A stretch of DNA of 64,000 nucleotides. Source: Scylla paramamosain. Its lineage: Eukaryota > Arthropoda > Malacostraca > Decapoda > Portunidae. Made by a program: the position numbers and the translations under genes. Under the pieces are notes generated by a model, which was not told where the DNA came from, did not search any database, and worked only from the letters and a program-made list of their open reading frames with translations. Below, piece by piece: positions 44,896 through 57,436 of the stretch (its first letter is position 1; each line of letters begins with the position of its first letter). The stretch is taken from the NCBI RefSeq assembly GCF_035594125.1, contig NC_087158.1, forward strand, positions 5,630,501 to 5,694,500. Direction: 5' to 3'.

Positions 44896-46224
44896 TTTAC
44901 GTAGAAAAACGCTAAAAAGGATGCAAACCAACCAATATGAAGAAATAGAATAACATTATCAAAAATGTAAATTTTGAATGTTTTTGAGCTTGTTGCCTAA
45001 AAAAAAAAATGCAAAAATGGATGGAAAGTATTGCAAAACAAAAGGACATTCCGAGAAACGTGTATAATGAGTGTTTTATAATTCCACAAGAACCAAAAGG
45101 CAAAAAACGCAAAAACTCGTGTACCTAGAGAAGTTTCTTAGATACCAAAATGATGAAACTCATGAATAACACTTTTAATTGAGAAACAGAATTACCTTAC
45201 AAAATGTGTGTATTTTGAGTGTTTTTCACATTCTTAGTTACGAAAATCCCAAATTACATGCGAAACTAGCTTTATGTGGGAAATAAATGACATTACAAAA
45301 AAAGTGTCTTTTGAGTGTTTTTGAGCGTTATATGCAACAAAGCACTAAAAAGCTGAACAATCACATTACATTGGAATAAAACTAAATTTTACGGAGAATA
45401 AAAAAAAAAAAAAGCTTACCAAATGAGTGAATTTTGGGTGTTTTCACAATCTTAGTTACCAAAACCTCAAATTGCATGCGAAAAACTTGTGGGATAAAAA
45501 TGTGGGAAAAAATTACATTAACATAAAAATTTTTTTTCGAGTGTTTTTGAGCGTGTTAGGAAATAAAGCACTAAAAAGCAGGGCAATCACATTACACATG
45601 GATAAAACCAATTTTTACCAAGAATATCCCTTTAAGATTTTTTTAACTCCTTACATACAAAACGCTAAAACGCATGCAAAACACCCTTTATGGAGAAACA
45701 GAATAACATTACCAAAAACACGTAATTTGAGTGTTTTTGATCATGTTACCTATAAAAACACTTATAAACATGTTTGGGAAACGAAAAAAAAATTAGGAGA
45801 AAATATGTGTATTGTGAGTGTTTTTAAGTTTCTTAAGTACCAAAAAGCTAAAAGCCACAAATAACACTCTTATAGAGATAAATAAATAAATAAATAAATA
45901 AATAAAAAAATAGCATTTTTTTTTATCATTCATATTCATATGTACTGAGATGCCGAAAGTCTGGCAAAATTCAGGGAAATTATGTGGAAAAAAACAACAT
46001 TATCAAAAAAGTTAATTTTTAGCTTTTTTTTCAGACTGTTATGTACCAAACCCTAAAGTGCATCCAAAGCCACCTATATGGGGAAATTACACGACTGTAC
46101 CAGAAACCTCTCTTTTGAGTTTTTTTCTTTTTTAGCATGTTTGGCATCAAAAGTATAAATAATATGGAAGTCACTCAATATAGGAATGCAAAACAAAATT
46201 ACTGAAAACGTGTCTTTTCGTTGT
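44896..46224 (+). repeat. SF12 unit expanded by internal duplication (1,329 bp)
   Basis: After monomers 4-5-6, the tail of monomer 4 and all of 5 and 6 occur again at about 45,415-45,640. The joint shows as an A run followed by AAGCTTACCAAATGAGTG. The unit then continues with 7-12. The extra 225 bp or so accounts for its length against the usual 1.07-1.1 kb. Confidence 0.85.
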
Positions 46225-47321
46225 TTTACGTAGAAAAACGCTAAAACGGATGCAAACCAACCAATATGAAGAAATACAATAACGTTACCAAAAAGGTATA
46301 TTTTGAGTGTTTTTGAGCCTGTTCACCACAAAAAACGCGAAAATGGATGCAAAGCACTCTATATTGGGAAACAAAAGGACATTACGAGAAACGTGTATAA
46401 TGAGTGTTTTATGGTTTCACAAGAAAAACAAGGCAAAAAACGCAAAAAATATATGGATAACTTTTCTTAGATACCAAAATGCTGAAACTCATGAATAACA
46501 CTCTTAATTGAGAAACAGAACAACCTTACTAAATGCGTGTATTTTGAGAGCTTTTCACATTCTTAGTTACCAAAACCCCAAATTGCATGTGAAACCAGAT
46601 TTATGTGGGAAAAAATGACATTCCCAGAAAAGTGTCTTTTGAGTGTTTTTGAGCGTGATAGGATATAAAGCACTAAAAAGCAGGGGAATCACATTAAATT
46701 CGAATAAAACCAATTTTTAACAAGAACTTGCCTTTAAGTGTTTTTGAGCTCCTTATATACCAAAACGCTAAAACGCATGCAAAACACACTTTATGGAGAA
46801 ACAGAATAACATTACCAAAAACATGTATTTTGAGTGTTTTTGATCATGTTACCAATAAAACGCTTAAAAACATGCTAAGAACCCTATTTGTGGAAAACGA
46901 AAAGACATTACGAGAAACGTGTATTATGAGTGTTTTTAAATTCATTAAGTACCAAAAAGCTAAAAGCCACAAATAACTCTATTAAGAAAAAATAAATAAA
47001 TAAATAAAAAAATAAGAATTTTTTTTTCTTTCTTGTTCTTCTTGACAGGTACCGAGATGCCAAAATTCGGGCAAAATTCATGAAATTTTGTGAAATAAGA
47101 ACATTATCAAAAAAGTTAATTAAAGCTTTTTTTTTTCGACTGTTATGTAGCAAACCCTAAAGTGCATGCAAAACCACCTATATGGGGAAATCAAACGTCT
47201 TTGCCAGAAAACTGTCTTATGAGTGTTTTTCAGCATGTTAGGCACCAAAACGATAAATAACATGGAAGTCATTCTATATGGGAATCCAAAACAAAATTAC
47301 TGAAAACGTGTCTTTTCGGTG
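46225..47321 (+). repeat. Representative SF12 HOR unit (type S)
   Basis: A complete 12-monomer unit of about 1,097 bp. Most monomers are about 96 bp; monomer 1 is about 86 bp and monomer 3 is cut to about 52 bp. Private words are ACCAATAAAACGCTTAAA in monomer 8, AAAAGCCACAAATAAC in monomer 9, TTGACAGGTACCGAG in monomer 10 and TGTCTTATGAGTG at the end of monomer 11. The same markers, with minor changes, recur in the units at 55,317 and 61,578. Confidence 0.9.
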
Positions 47322-48435
47322 TTTTACGTAGAAAAACGGTAAACGGATGCAAACCAACCGATATGAAAAAAAGAAAAGAATAACATTACCAAAAAGGTAT
47401 ATTTTGAGTGTTTTTGAGCTTGTTACCTACAAAAAAGGTGAAAATGGATGCAAAGCACTTCCTATTGGGAAACAAAAGGACATTATGAGAAACGTGTATA
47501 ATGAGTGTCTTATTATTTTTCGAGCAAAAGAACTTGTGGTTCACAAGAACCACAAAGCAAAAAACGCAAAAACTCGTGTATATAAAGAAGTTGATTAGAT
47601 ACCAAAATGCTGAAACTCATGAATAACAATCTTAATTGAGAAACAGAACAACCTTACCAAAAGCGTATATTTTCAGTGTTTTTCACATTATTAGCAAAAT
47701 CCCAAAAAGCATGCGAAACTAGCTTTATGTGGGAGAAAAATGACATTACCAGAAGTGTCTTTTGAGTGTTTTTGAGCGTGTTAGGCAATAGAGCACTAAA
47801 AAGCAGGGCAATCACATTGCATGGGAATAAAACTAACTTTGACCAAGAACTTGTTATTATGTGTTTTTGAGCTCTTTACATACCAAAAAGCTTAAACGCA
47901 TGCAAAACACTCCTTTATGGAGTAGCAGAAAAACATTACAAAAAATATGTGTTTTAAGTGTTTTTGATCATGTTACCTATAAAAACGCTTAAATACATGC
48001 AAAGAACCCTATCATTGGGAAACGAAAGAACATTACGAGAAACGTGTATTATGACTGTTTTTAAGTTCCTTAAGTACCAAAACGTTAAAACCCACAAATA
48101 ACACTCTTTAAAGAGAAAAAATATATATATAAATAAATAAAAAAAATAGCCTTTTTTTTTATTGATTTTCATAAGTACCGAGATGCCAAAATTCTGCCAA
48201 AATTCAGAGAATTTATGTGGAAAAAAGAACATTATCAAAAAAGTTAATTATAGCGTTTTTTCGGATTGTTATTTACCAAACCCTAAAGTGCATGCAAAGA
48301 CACCTATATGAGGAAATTAAACGACTTCATCAGAAACCTGTCTTTTCAGTGTTTTTCAGCATGTTAGGCATCAAACCGATAAATAATAAGGAAGTTAGTC
48401 AATAACAAAATGACTGAAAACGTATCATTGCAGTG

Positions 48436-49310
48436 TTTTACGTAGAAAAAACGCTAAAACGGAGGCAAAGCAACGAATATGAAGAAATAGAATAACATTA
48501 CCAAAAAGTGTTTTTGAGCTTTTTACTTACAAAACACGCGAAAAAGGATGTAAAAGCACTCTATATTGGAAAGGAAAAGGACATTTAGAGAAACGTGTAT
48601 AATGATTGTTTTATAGTTTCACACGAACCACAAGGCAAAAAACGCAAAAAACTCGTGTATATAGAGATGTTTCTTACATACGAAAATGCTGAAAGGCAGG
48701 AATAACACTTTTAATTGAGAAACAGAACTACCTTACCAAATGTGTGTATTTTGAGTGTTTTTCACATTTTTAGTTACGACAATCCGAAAATACATGCAAA
48801 ACTAGCTTTATGTGGGAAAAAAAAAAGATATTACCAGAAAAGTGTCTTTTGAGTGTATTTGAGTGTATATGCAACAAAGCACTAAAAAGCAGAACAATCA
48901 CATTACATGGGAATAAAACCAACTTTTACGAAGAACTTGCCTTTAAATGTTTTTTTTAACTCCTTACATACCAAAACGTTAAAACGCATGCAAAACACCC
49001 TTTATGGAGAAACAGAGTAACATTACCAAAAAACATGCATTTTCTGTGTTTTTGATCATGTTATTTATAAAAACGCTTAAATACATGCAAAGAACCTTAT
49101 GTTTGGGAAATGGAAGGACATTACGAGAAACGTGTATTATGAGTGTTTTTAAGTTCCTTAAGTACGAAAAAAGCTACAACCCACAAATAACACTCTTTAT
49201 AGAGAAAATTTATTTTTTTTTTTTCATATTCATAGGTTCTAAGATGTCAAAATTCTGTCGATATTCTTTGGGAATCGAAAACAAAATTACTGAAAACGTG
49301 TCTTTTCGGT
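48436..49310 (+). repeat. SF12 unit shortened by deletion (875 bp)
   Basis: Monomer 10 begins near 49,230 (TCTAAGATGTCAAAATTCTG) and jumps near 49,265 directly into the end of monomer 12 (TTGGGAATCGAAAACAAAATTACTG). Monomer 11 and most of 10 and 12 are therefore missing. Its monomer 1-2 junction reads CCAAAAAGTGTTTTTGAGC, lacking the usual GTATATTTTGA. The unit starting at 63,750 shares that junction. Confidence 0.85.
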
Positions 49311-50439
49311 GTTTTACGTAGAAAAACGCTAAAACGGATGCAAACCAACCAATATGAAGAAATAGAATAACATTACCAAAAAAGTATTTTTGAGCTTGTT
49401 ACCTACAAAAAACGCGAAAAATAGATGCAAAGCACTCCCTATTGGGAAAGAAAAGGACATTACGAGAAACGTGTATAATGAGAGTCTTATTATTTTCGGG
49501 TAAAAGAACTTGTGGTTCACATGAACCACAAGGCAAAAAACTAAAAAACTCGTGTATATAAAGAAGTTTCTTAGATACCAAAATGCTGAAACTCATGAAT
49601 AACAATCTTAATTGAGAAACAGAACAACATTTCCAAATGCGTGTATTTTGAGTGTTTTTTTTTCACATTCTTAGCAAAACCCCAATTAGCATGCGAAACT
49701 AGCTTTATATGGGGAAAAAAAAATGACATTAACAAAAGTGTGTTTTGAGTGTTTTTGATCCTGTTAGGCAATAAAGCACTAAAAAGCAGGGCAATCATAT
49801 TACATGGGAATAAAACCAACTTTTACCAAGAACTTGCCTTGAAGTGTTTTTCAGCTCCTTACATACCAAATCGCTAAAACGCATGCAAAACACTCCTTTA
49901 TGGAGAAGCAGAATAACATTACCAAAAACAAGTGTTTTTGATTGTTTTTTTTTTATCATGTTACCTATAAAAACGCTTAAATACATGCAAAGATCCCTAT
50001 ATTTGGGAAACGAAAGAACATTACGAGAAATGTGTATTATGAATGTTTTTAAGTTAAGTACCAAAACGTTAAAACCTACAAATAACACTTTATAGAGAAA
50101 AAAAATAAAAAAAATAATAAAAAAGCATTATTTTTTGTTATTGATGTTCATAGGTACCAAGATGCCAAAATTCTGCCAAAATTCAGGGAAATTATGTGGA
50201 AAAAAGAACATTATCGAAAAAGTTAGTTTTACCTTTTTTTCAGAGTTATGTACCAAACCATAAAGTGTATGCAAAGCCACCTATTTGGGAAAATTTAAGG
50301 ACTTTACAAGAAACCTGTTTTTTTTTTTCAGTGTTTTTCCGCATGTTAGGCACCAAAACGATAGATAATATGAAAGTCACTCTATATGGAAATCCAAAAC
50401 AAAATTACTAAAAACGTGACTTTTAAAAGATTTACGTAG

Positions 50440-51300
50440 AAAAACGCTAAAACGGATGCAAACCAACCAATATGAAAAAAATAGAATAACATTACCAGAA
50501 AAGTATATTTTGTGTGTTTTTGAGCTTGTTACATAAAAAAACGCAAAAAAGGATGCAAAGCACTGTATATTGGGAAAAAAGACATAACGAGAAACGTGTA
50601 TAATGAGTATTTTATAGTTTCACCAGAATCACAAGGCAAAAAACGCAAAAACTCGTCTGTGTGGAGGTTTCTAAGATACCAAAATGCTGAAACTCATGAA
50701 TAACACTATTAATCAAGAAACAGAGCAACCTTACTAAATGCGTGTATTTTGAGTGATTTTTTACATTCTTAGTTACCAAAACCCCAAATTCCATGCGAAA
50801 CTAGCTTTATGTGGGGAAAAAAATGACATTACCAGAAAAGTATCTTTGAGTGTTTTGACCGTGTTAGGCAATAAAGCACTAAAAAGCAGGCAATCACATT
50901 ACATGGGAATAAAAACAACTTTTACGAAGAACTTGCCTTTTACTGTTTTTTGACACGCATTTACAAAGGTTGTTCTGTTTCTCAATTAAGAGTGTTATTC
51001 ATGAGTTTCAGCATTTTGGTATCTAGGAAACCTCCATATACACGAGATTTTGCGTTTTTTGCCTTGTTTTTTTTTTTCAACTATAAAACATTCATTATAC
51101 ATTTTTCTCGCAAAGTCTCTTTGTTTCTCAATATAGAGTGCTTTGTATCAATTTTTGCGTTTTTTTGTAGGTAACAAGCTCAAAAAAACTCAAAATATAC
51201 ATTTTTGGTAATGTTTTTTTCCTTCTTGATATTGGTTGTTTTGCATCAGTTTTAGCGTTTTTCTACGTAAAACACTGAGAAGACACGTTTTCAGTAATTT
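50440..51300. repeat. Segmental duplication D4, likely donor copy
   Basis: This SF12 segment with its internal A-to-B switch continues smoothly into SF12 on both sides. The copy at 35,500-36,362 is an isolated SF12 island between SF5-1 and SF5-2. The copy here is therefore the probable source (inference). Both share ACTCGTCTGTGTGGAGG and CACTGTATATT. Confidence 0.88.
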
Positions 51301-51423
51301 TCTTTTGGATTCCCACATAGAGTAAATTTTATTTATCATTTTGGTGCCTAACATGCTGAAAAACACTCAAAAGACAGATTTCTGGTAAGGTTTTTAATTT
51401 TCTCATATGCGAGGCCTTGCATG
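50955..51423 (-). repeat. B-orientation segment inside the SF12 array
   Basis: SF12 monomers 4, 3, 2, 1, 12 and part of 11 in reverse orientation follow A-orientation monomer 6 and are followed again by A-orientation monomer 6 (GAGCGTGTTACGCAATAAAGG). With the A-orientation monomers 1-4 at 50,440-50,745 it forms a large diverged inverted repeat (arms about 0.3 kb, loop about 0.2 kb). About 860 bp of this structure is duplicated at 35,500-36,362. Confidence 0.9.
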
Positions 51424-52120
51424 TCTTTTGAGTGTTTTTGAGCGTGTTACGCAATAAAGGACTAAAAGGAGGGGCAATCACATTACATGGGAATAAAACC
51501 AAATTTTACCAAAAACTTGCCTTTAAGTGTTTTTGAGCTCCTTACATACCAAAACGCTAAAACGTATACAAAATACATTTTATGGAAAAAAAAGATTAAT
51601 ATTACCAAATACATGTATTTTTAGTGTTTTTGATCATGTTATCTATAAAAACGCTTAAATACATGCAAAGAACGTTATGTTTGGGAAACGAAAGGATATT
51701 ACGAGAAACGTGTATTATGAGTAATTTTCAAGTTCCTTCAGTACCTAAAAGCTAAAACCCACAAATAACACTCTTTATTTAGAAAAAAAATAATAAATAA
51801 AAAAATAAAAAAATGGGAATTTTTTTTTTGTTATTCATCGTAATAGGTACCGAGATGCCAAAATTCTGCCAAAATTCAGGGAATTTATGTGGAAAAAAGA
51901 ACATTACCAAAAAAGTTAATTATAGCTTTTTTTCGGATTGTTATGTACTAAACCCTAAAGTACATGCAAAGCCACCTATATAGGGAAGTTAAACGACTTT
52001 ACCAGAAACCTGTCTTTCCAGTGTTTTTCAGCATGTTAGGTACCAAAACGATAAATAATATGGAAGTCAGTCAATATGTGAATCCAAAACAAAATTACTG
52101 AAAACGTGTCCTTTCAGTAC

Positions 52121-54260
52121 TTTACGTAGAAAAACGGTAAAGCGGATGTAAACCAACCTATATGAAGAAATAGAATAACATTACCAAAAATATATATTTT
52201 GAGTGTTTTTGAACTTGTTACAAAAAAATGCAAAAATGGATGTAAAGCATTCTATATTAGGAAAGAATAGGACATTAAGAGAAACGTGTATAATGAGTGT
52301 TTTATATTTTTTAAAAGAATCACAAGGCAATAAACACAAAAACTCGTGTATATAGAGAAATTTCTTACATACCAAAATAATTAAATGCATGAATAACACT
52401 TTTAATCAATAAACAGAACTACCTTACCAAATTCTGTATTTTGAGTGTTTTTTCACATTCTTAGTTACTAAAATGCGAAATTACATGCGAAACTACCTTC
52501 ATGTGGGAAAAAAAAATGATATTACCAAAAAAGTGTCTTTTTAGTTTTTTTGTGCGTGAGATGCAACAAAGCACTAAAAAGCAGAATAATCACATTACAT
52601 AGGAATAAAACCAACTTTTACGAAGAATTTGCCTTTAAGTGTTTTTTAGATCCTTACATACCAAATCGCTAAAACGCATGCAAAACACGCTTAATGGAGA
52701 AAAAGAATAACATTACCAAAAACATGTATTTTGAGTGTTTTTGATCATGTAACCTATAAAAACGCTTAAATACATGTAAAGAACCCTATGTTTGTATAAC
52801 AAAAGGACATTACGAAAATCGTGTATTATGAGTGTTTTTAAGTTAAGTACCAAAAAGCTAAAACCCACAAATAACACTCTTTACAGAGAGATTTTTTTTT
52901 TTTTGTTATTCATCTTCATAGGTTCCGAAATGCAAAAATTCTGGCAAAATTCATGGAAATTTTGTAAAAAAAAAAAATCATTTAAAAAAAATCATTTTAG
53001 CTTTTTTCCGATGTTATGTACAAACCCTGAAGTGCATGCAAATCCACCTATATGGGGAAATTACACGACTTTACCAGAAACCTGTCTTTTGAGTGTTTTT
53101 CAGCAATTTCAACAATATTACAGAAAACGTGTCCTTTCAGTGATTTACGTAGAAAAACACTAAAACGGATGTGTTTTTGAGTTTGTTACCTACAAAAAAT
53201 GTAAAAATGGATGGGAAACACTTTATATTGGCAAAGAAAAGGACATTACGAGAAACGTGTATGAGTGTTTTATAGTTTCACGAGAACCAAAAGGTAAAAA
53301 ACTTAAAAAACTCGTGTACATAAAGAAGTTTCTTACATACCAAAAAGGTAAAACTCATGAATAACACTTTTTAATTTTGAAACATAAATGCCTTATCAAA
53401 TGTGTGTACTAGAAAAGTTTCTTGCATACCAAAATGCTGAAACTCATGAATAACACTTTTAATTAAGAAATAGAACAACCTTACTAATTGCCTGTGTTTT
53501 GAGTTTTTTCACATTCTTAGTTACCAAAACCCCCAAATTCCATGCGAAACTAGCTTTATGTGGGAAAAAAATGATATTAGCAGAAAAGTGTCTTTTGAGT
53601 GTTTTTGAGCGTGTTAGGCAATAAAGCACAAAAAATCAGGGCAATCACATTACATGCGAATAAAAACAACTTTTACCAAGAACTTGCCTTTAAGTGTTTT
53701 TGAGCTCATTACATACCAAAATGCTAAAACGCATGCAAAACACCTTTTATGGAGAAACAGAATAAAATTACCAAAAACATTTATTTTGAGTGTTTTTGAT
53801 CATATTATATATATATAAAAACGCTTAAATACATATGTAAAGATCCTTATGTTTGCGAAACGAAAGGACATTAAGAGAAATGTGTATTATATGTGATTTT
53901 AAGTTCCTTAAATACCAAAAAGCTAAAACCCACAAATAACACTCTTTATTTACAAAAAAAAGTAAGAAAATAAAAAAATAGGATTTTTTTTATTCATCTT
54001 TATAAGTACAGAGATGCCAAAATTCTGGGAAAATTAAAAGAAAATGATCAAAAAAGTTAATTTTAGCTTTTTTTTCGGACTCTTATGTACCAAACCCTAA
54101 AGTGCATCCAAAGACTCCTATGCGAGGAAATTAAACGACCTTACCATAAATCTGTTTTTTGAGTGTTTTCAGCATGTTAGACACCAAAACGATAAAAAAT
54201 AAGAACTCACTCTATATGAGAATCGTAAAACAAAATTGCTGAAAACGTGTCTTTTCAGTG
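52121..54260 (+). repeat. SF12 unit pair P-Q, first copy
   Basis: Unit P (52,121-53,142) lacks most of monomer 12, which is replaced by CAGCAATTTCAACAATATTAC. Unit Q (53,143-54,260) has a truncated monomer 1 and a duplicated monomer 4 joined by TAGAAAAGTTTCTTGCATACC. The same two-unit combination recurs at 57,437-59,577, about 5.3 kb downstream. Confidence 0.86.
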
Positions 54261-57200
54261 TTTTACGTAGAAAAACGCTGAAACGGATGTAAACCAACCA
54301 ATATCAAGAAATAGAAAAATATTACCAAAAAGGTATATTTTGAGTCTTTTTCAGCTTGTTACCTACAAAAAAATTCGAAAATTCATGCAAAGCACTATAT
54401 ATTAGAAAATGAAAGGACTTTGCAAGAAAAGTGTATAATGAGTTTTTTTTTATAGTTCAATAGAACCAAAAGGCAAAAAACAAAAAACTCGTGTATATGA
54501 AGAAGGTTCATAGATATCAAAATGCTGAAACTCATAAATAACACTCTTAATTGATAAACAGAACAACCTTACTAAATGCGTGTATTTTGAGTGCTTTTCA
54601 CATTCTTAGTTACCAAAACCCCAAATTGCATGCGAAACCACCTTTATGTGAGAAAAATATGTCATTACCAAAAAAGTGTCTTTTAAGTGTTTTTGAGCGT
54701 GATAGGCAATAAAGCACTAAAAAGCAGAGCAATCATATTACATTGCAGTAACACCAATTTATAGCAAAAACTTGCCTTTAAGTATTTTTGAGCTCCTAAT
54801 ATACCAAACCGCTAAAACGCATGCAAAACAAACTTTATGGAGAAACAGAATAACATTACCGAAAACATGTATTTTGAGTGTTTTTGATCATGTTATCTAT
54901 AAAAACGCTTAAATACATGCAAAGAACATTATGTTTGGGAAACAAAAGGACATTACGAAAAACGTGTATTATGAGTGTTTTTTTAAGTTCCTTAAGTACC
55001 AAAAAGCTAAAACTCACAAATAACACTCTTTATTTAGAAAAAAAAAAATAAATAAAAAAATGAAAAAAATAGGATTTTTTTTTTTTTTGTTATTTATCTT
55101 CATAGGTACAGAGATGCCAAAATTCAGGGAAAATTCAGGGCAATCATATGATAAAAGTGCATGTAAAGCTTCTTATATGAAGAAATTAAACGACCTTACC
55201 TCAAATCTGTTTTTTGAGAGTTTTTTAGCATGTTAGGCACCAAAACGATAAATAATAAGTAACTCACTCTATATGGGAATCCAAAACAAAGTTACTGAAA
55301 ACGTGTCTTCTCAGTGTTTTACGTAGAAAAATGCTAAAACGGAGGTTAAGCAACCAATATCAAGAAATAGAAAAACAATACTAAAAAGGTATATTTCAAG
55401 TGTTTTTGAGCTTCTTACCTACAAAAAAAACGCGAAAATTGATGCAAAGCACTCTATATTGGGAAACCAAAGGACATTGCAAGAAAAGTGTATAATGAGT
55501 GTTTTATAGTTCAAAAGAACCACAAGGCAAAAAACGCAAAATCTCGTGTATATGGAGAGGCTTCCTAAAACTCATATATAACACTCCTAATTGAGAAACA
55601 GAACAACCTTAATAAATGCGTGTATTTTGAGTGCTTTTCACATTCTTAGTTACCAAAAACCATAAATTGCATGCGAAAATAGATTTGTGGGAAAAAAAAA
55701 AAGACTTTACCAGTAAAGTGTCTTTTGAGTGTTTTTGAGCGTGATAGGCAATAAAGCACTAAAAAGGAGGGCAATCACATTACATTGGAGGAAAACGAAT
55801 TTTTACCAAGAACTTGCCTTTAAGTGTTTTTGAGCTCCTTATATACCAAAACACTAAAACGCATATAAAACACTCTTTTTGGTGAAACAGAATAACATTT
55901 CCAAAAACATGTATTTTTAGTGTTTTTGATCATGTTACCAATAAAAAAGCTTAAATACATGCAAAAAACACTATTTTTGGGAAAGAAAAGAAGATTACGA
56001 GAAACGTATATTATGAGTGTTTTTAATTTCATTTATTATCAAAAAGCTAAAAGCCACAAATAACACTCTTTATTGAGAAACAATAAATAAATAAAAAAAA
56101 AAATACGATATTTTTTTTTCTTTCTTAATCATCTTCACAGGTACTGAGATGCCAAAATTCGGGCAAAGTTCAGGAAATTATATGAAGGAAGAACATTATC
56201 AAAAAAGTTAAATTTTACTTTTTTTTCGGAATGTTATGTACCAAACCCCTAAAGTGCATGCAAAACCACCTATATGGGGAAATTATACGTCTTTGTCTTA
56301 TGAGTGTTTTTCAGCATTTTAGGAACCAACACGATAAAACCCAAGGAAGTCAACCTATATGGGAATCCAAAACAAAATTACTGAAAACGTGTTATACGTA
56401 GAAAACGCTAAAACGGATGCAAACCAACTAAAATGAAGAAATAGAATAAGATTACCAAAAAGGTATATTTTGAGAGTTTTTGAAATTGTTACCTACAAAA
56501 AACGCGAAAATGGATGGAAAGCACTCTAGATTGGGAAGCAAATGGACATTACGAGAAACGACTATAATGAGTGTTTTATAGTTTCACAAGAACCACAAGG
56601 CAAAAAACGCAAAAACTCGTGTATATAAAGAAGTTTCTTACATTCCAAAATGCTGAAACTCAAGAATAAGACTTTTAATTGAGAAACAAAACTATCTTAC
56701 CAAATGTGAGTATTTTGTGTTTTTCACATTCTTAGTTACGAAAAACCGAAATTACAAGCGAAACTAGTTTTATGTGGGAAAAAAATGACATTACCAGAAA
56801 AGTGTCTTTTGAGTGTTTTAGAGCATGATATGCAACAAAGCACTAAAAAGCAGAACAATCACATTGCATGGGAATAAAACCAACATTTACCAAAAACATA
56901 CCTTTAAGTGTTTTTAACTCCTTACATAAGAAAACGCTAAAACGCATGCAAAACAATCTTTATGGAGAAATAAAATATCATTACTAAAAACATGAAATTT
57001 AAGTGATTTTGATGATGTTACATAAAAACGTTTAAATACATGCAAAGAACCCTATGTTTGTGAAACGAAAGGATATTATGAAAATTATGTATTATGAGAG
57101 TTTTTAGGTTCCTTAAGTACCAAAAGGCTAAAACACACAAATAACACTCTTTATAGAGAAAAAAAATAAAAAATAAATAAAAATAAATGAAGTTTTTTTT

Positions 57201-57436
57201 TTTTTTTTTCTTATTCATCTTCATAGGTACCGAGATGCATAAATTCCGGCAAAATTCAGGGAAATTAGGTGAAGAAAAAAAATTTACAAAAAAAAATTTT
57301 AGCTTTTTTCCGGAGTTATGTACCAAACCCTGAAGTGCATGCAAAGCCACTTATATGGGAAAATTACACGACTTTACCAGAAACCTGTACCAGAAACAAT
57401 TTCAACAATATTACTGAAAACGAGTCTTTTCAGAGA

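Larger units (their letters stand above)
44488..50954 (+). repeat. SF12 satellite array, A orientation, units R0-R5
   Basis: The array starts inside monomer 9 (TTTTTAAGTTCCTTAAGAACC) and then runs through units beginning at about 44,896, 46,225, 47,322, 48,436, 49,311 and 50,431. In each unit the monomers follow the order 1 (TTACGTAGAAAAACGC), 2 (AAAACGCGAAAATGG), 3 (short, about 52 bp, ACAAGAACCACAAGGC), 4 (CCAAAATGCTGAAACTC), 5 (CCAAAACCCCAAATTGC), 6 (GCAATAAAGCACTAAAAAGC), 7 (ATACCAAAACGCTAAAACGC), 8 (ATAAAAACGCTTAAATAC), 9 (AAAAAGCTAAAACCCAC), 10 (CCGAGATGCCAAAATTC), 11 (CCAAACCCTAAAGTGC) and 12 (CACCAAAACGATAAATAA). No gene is supported. Confidence 0.93.
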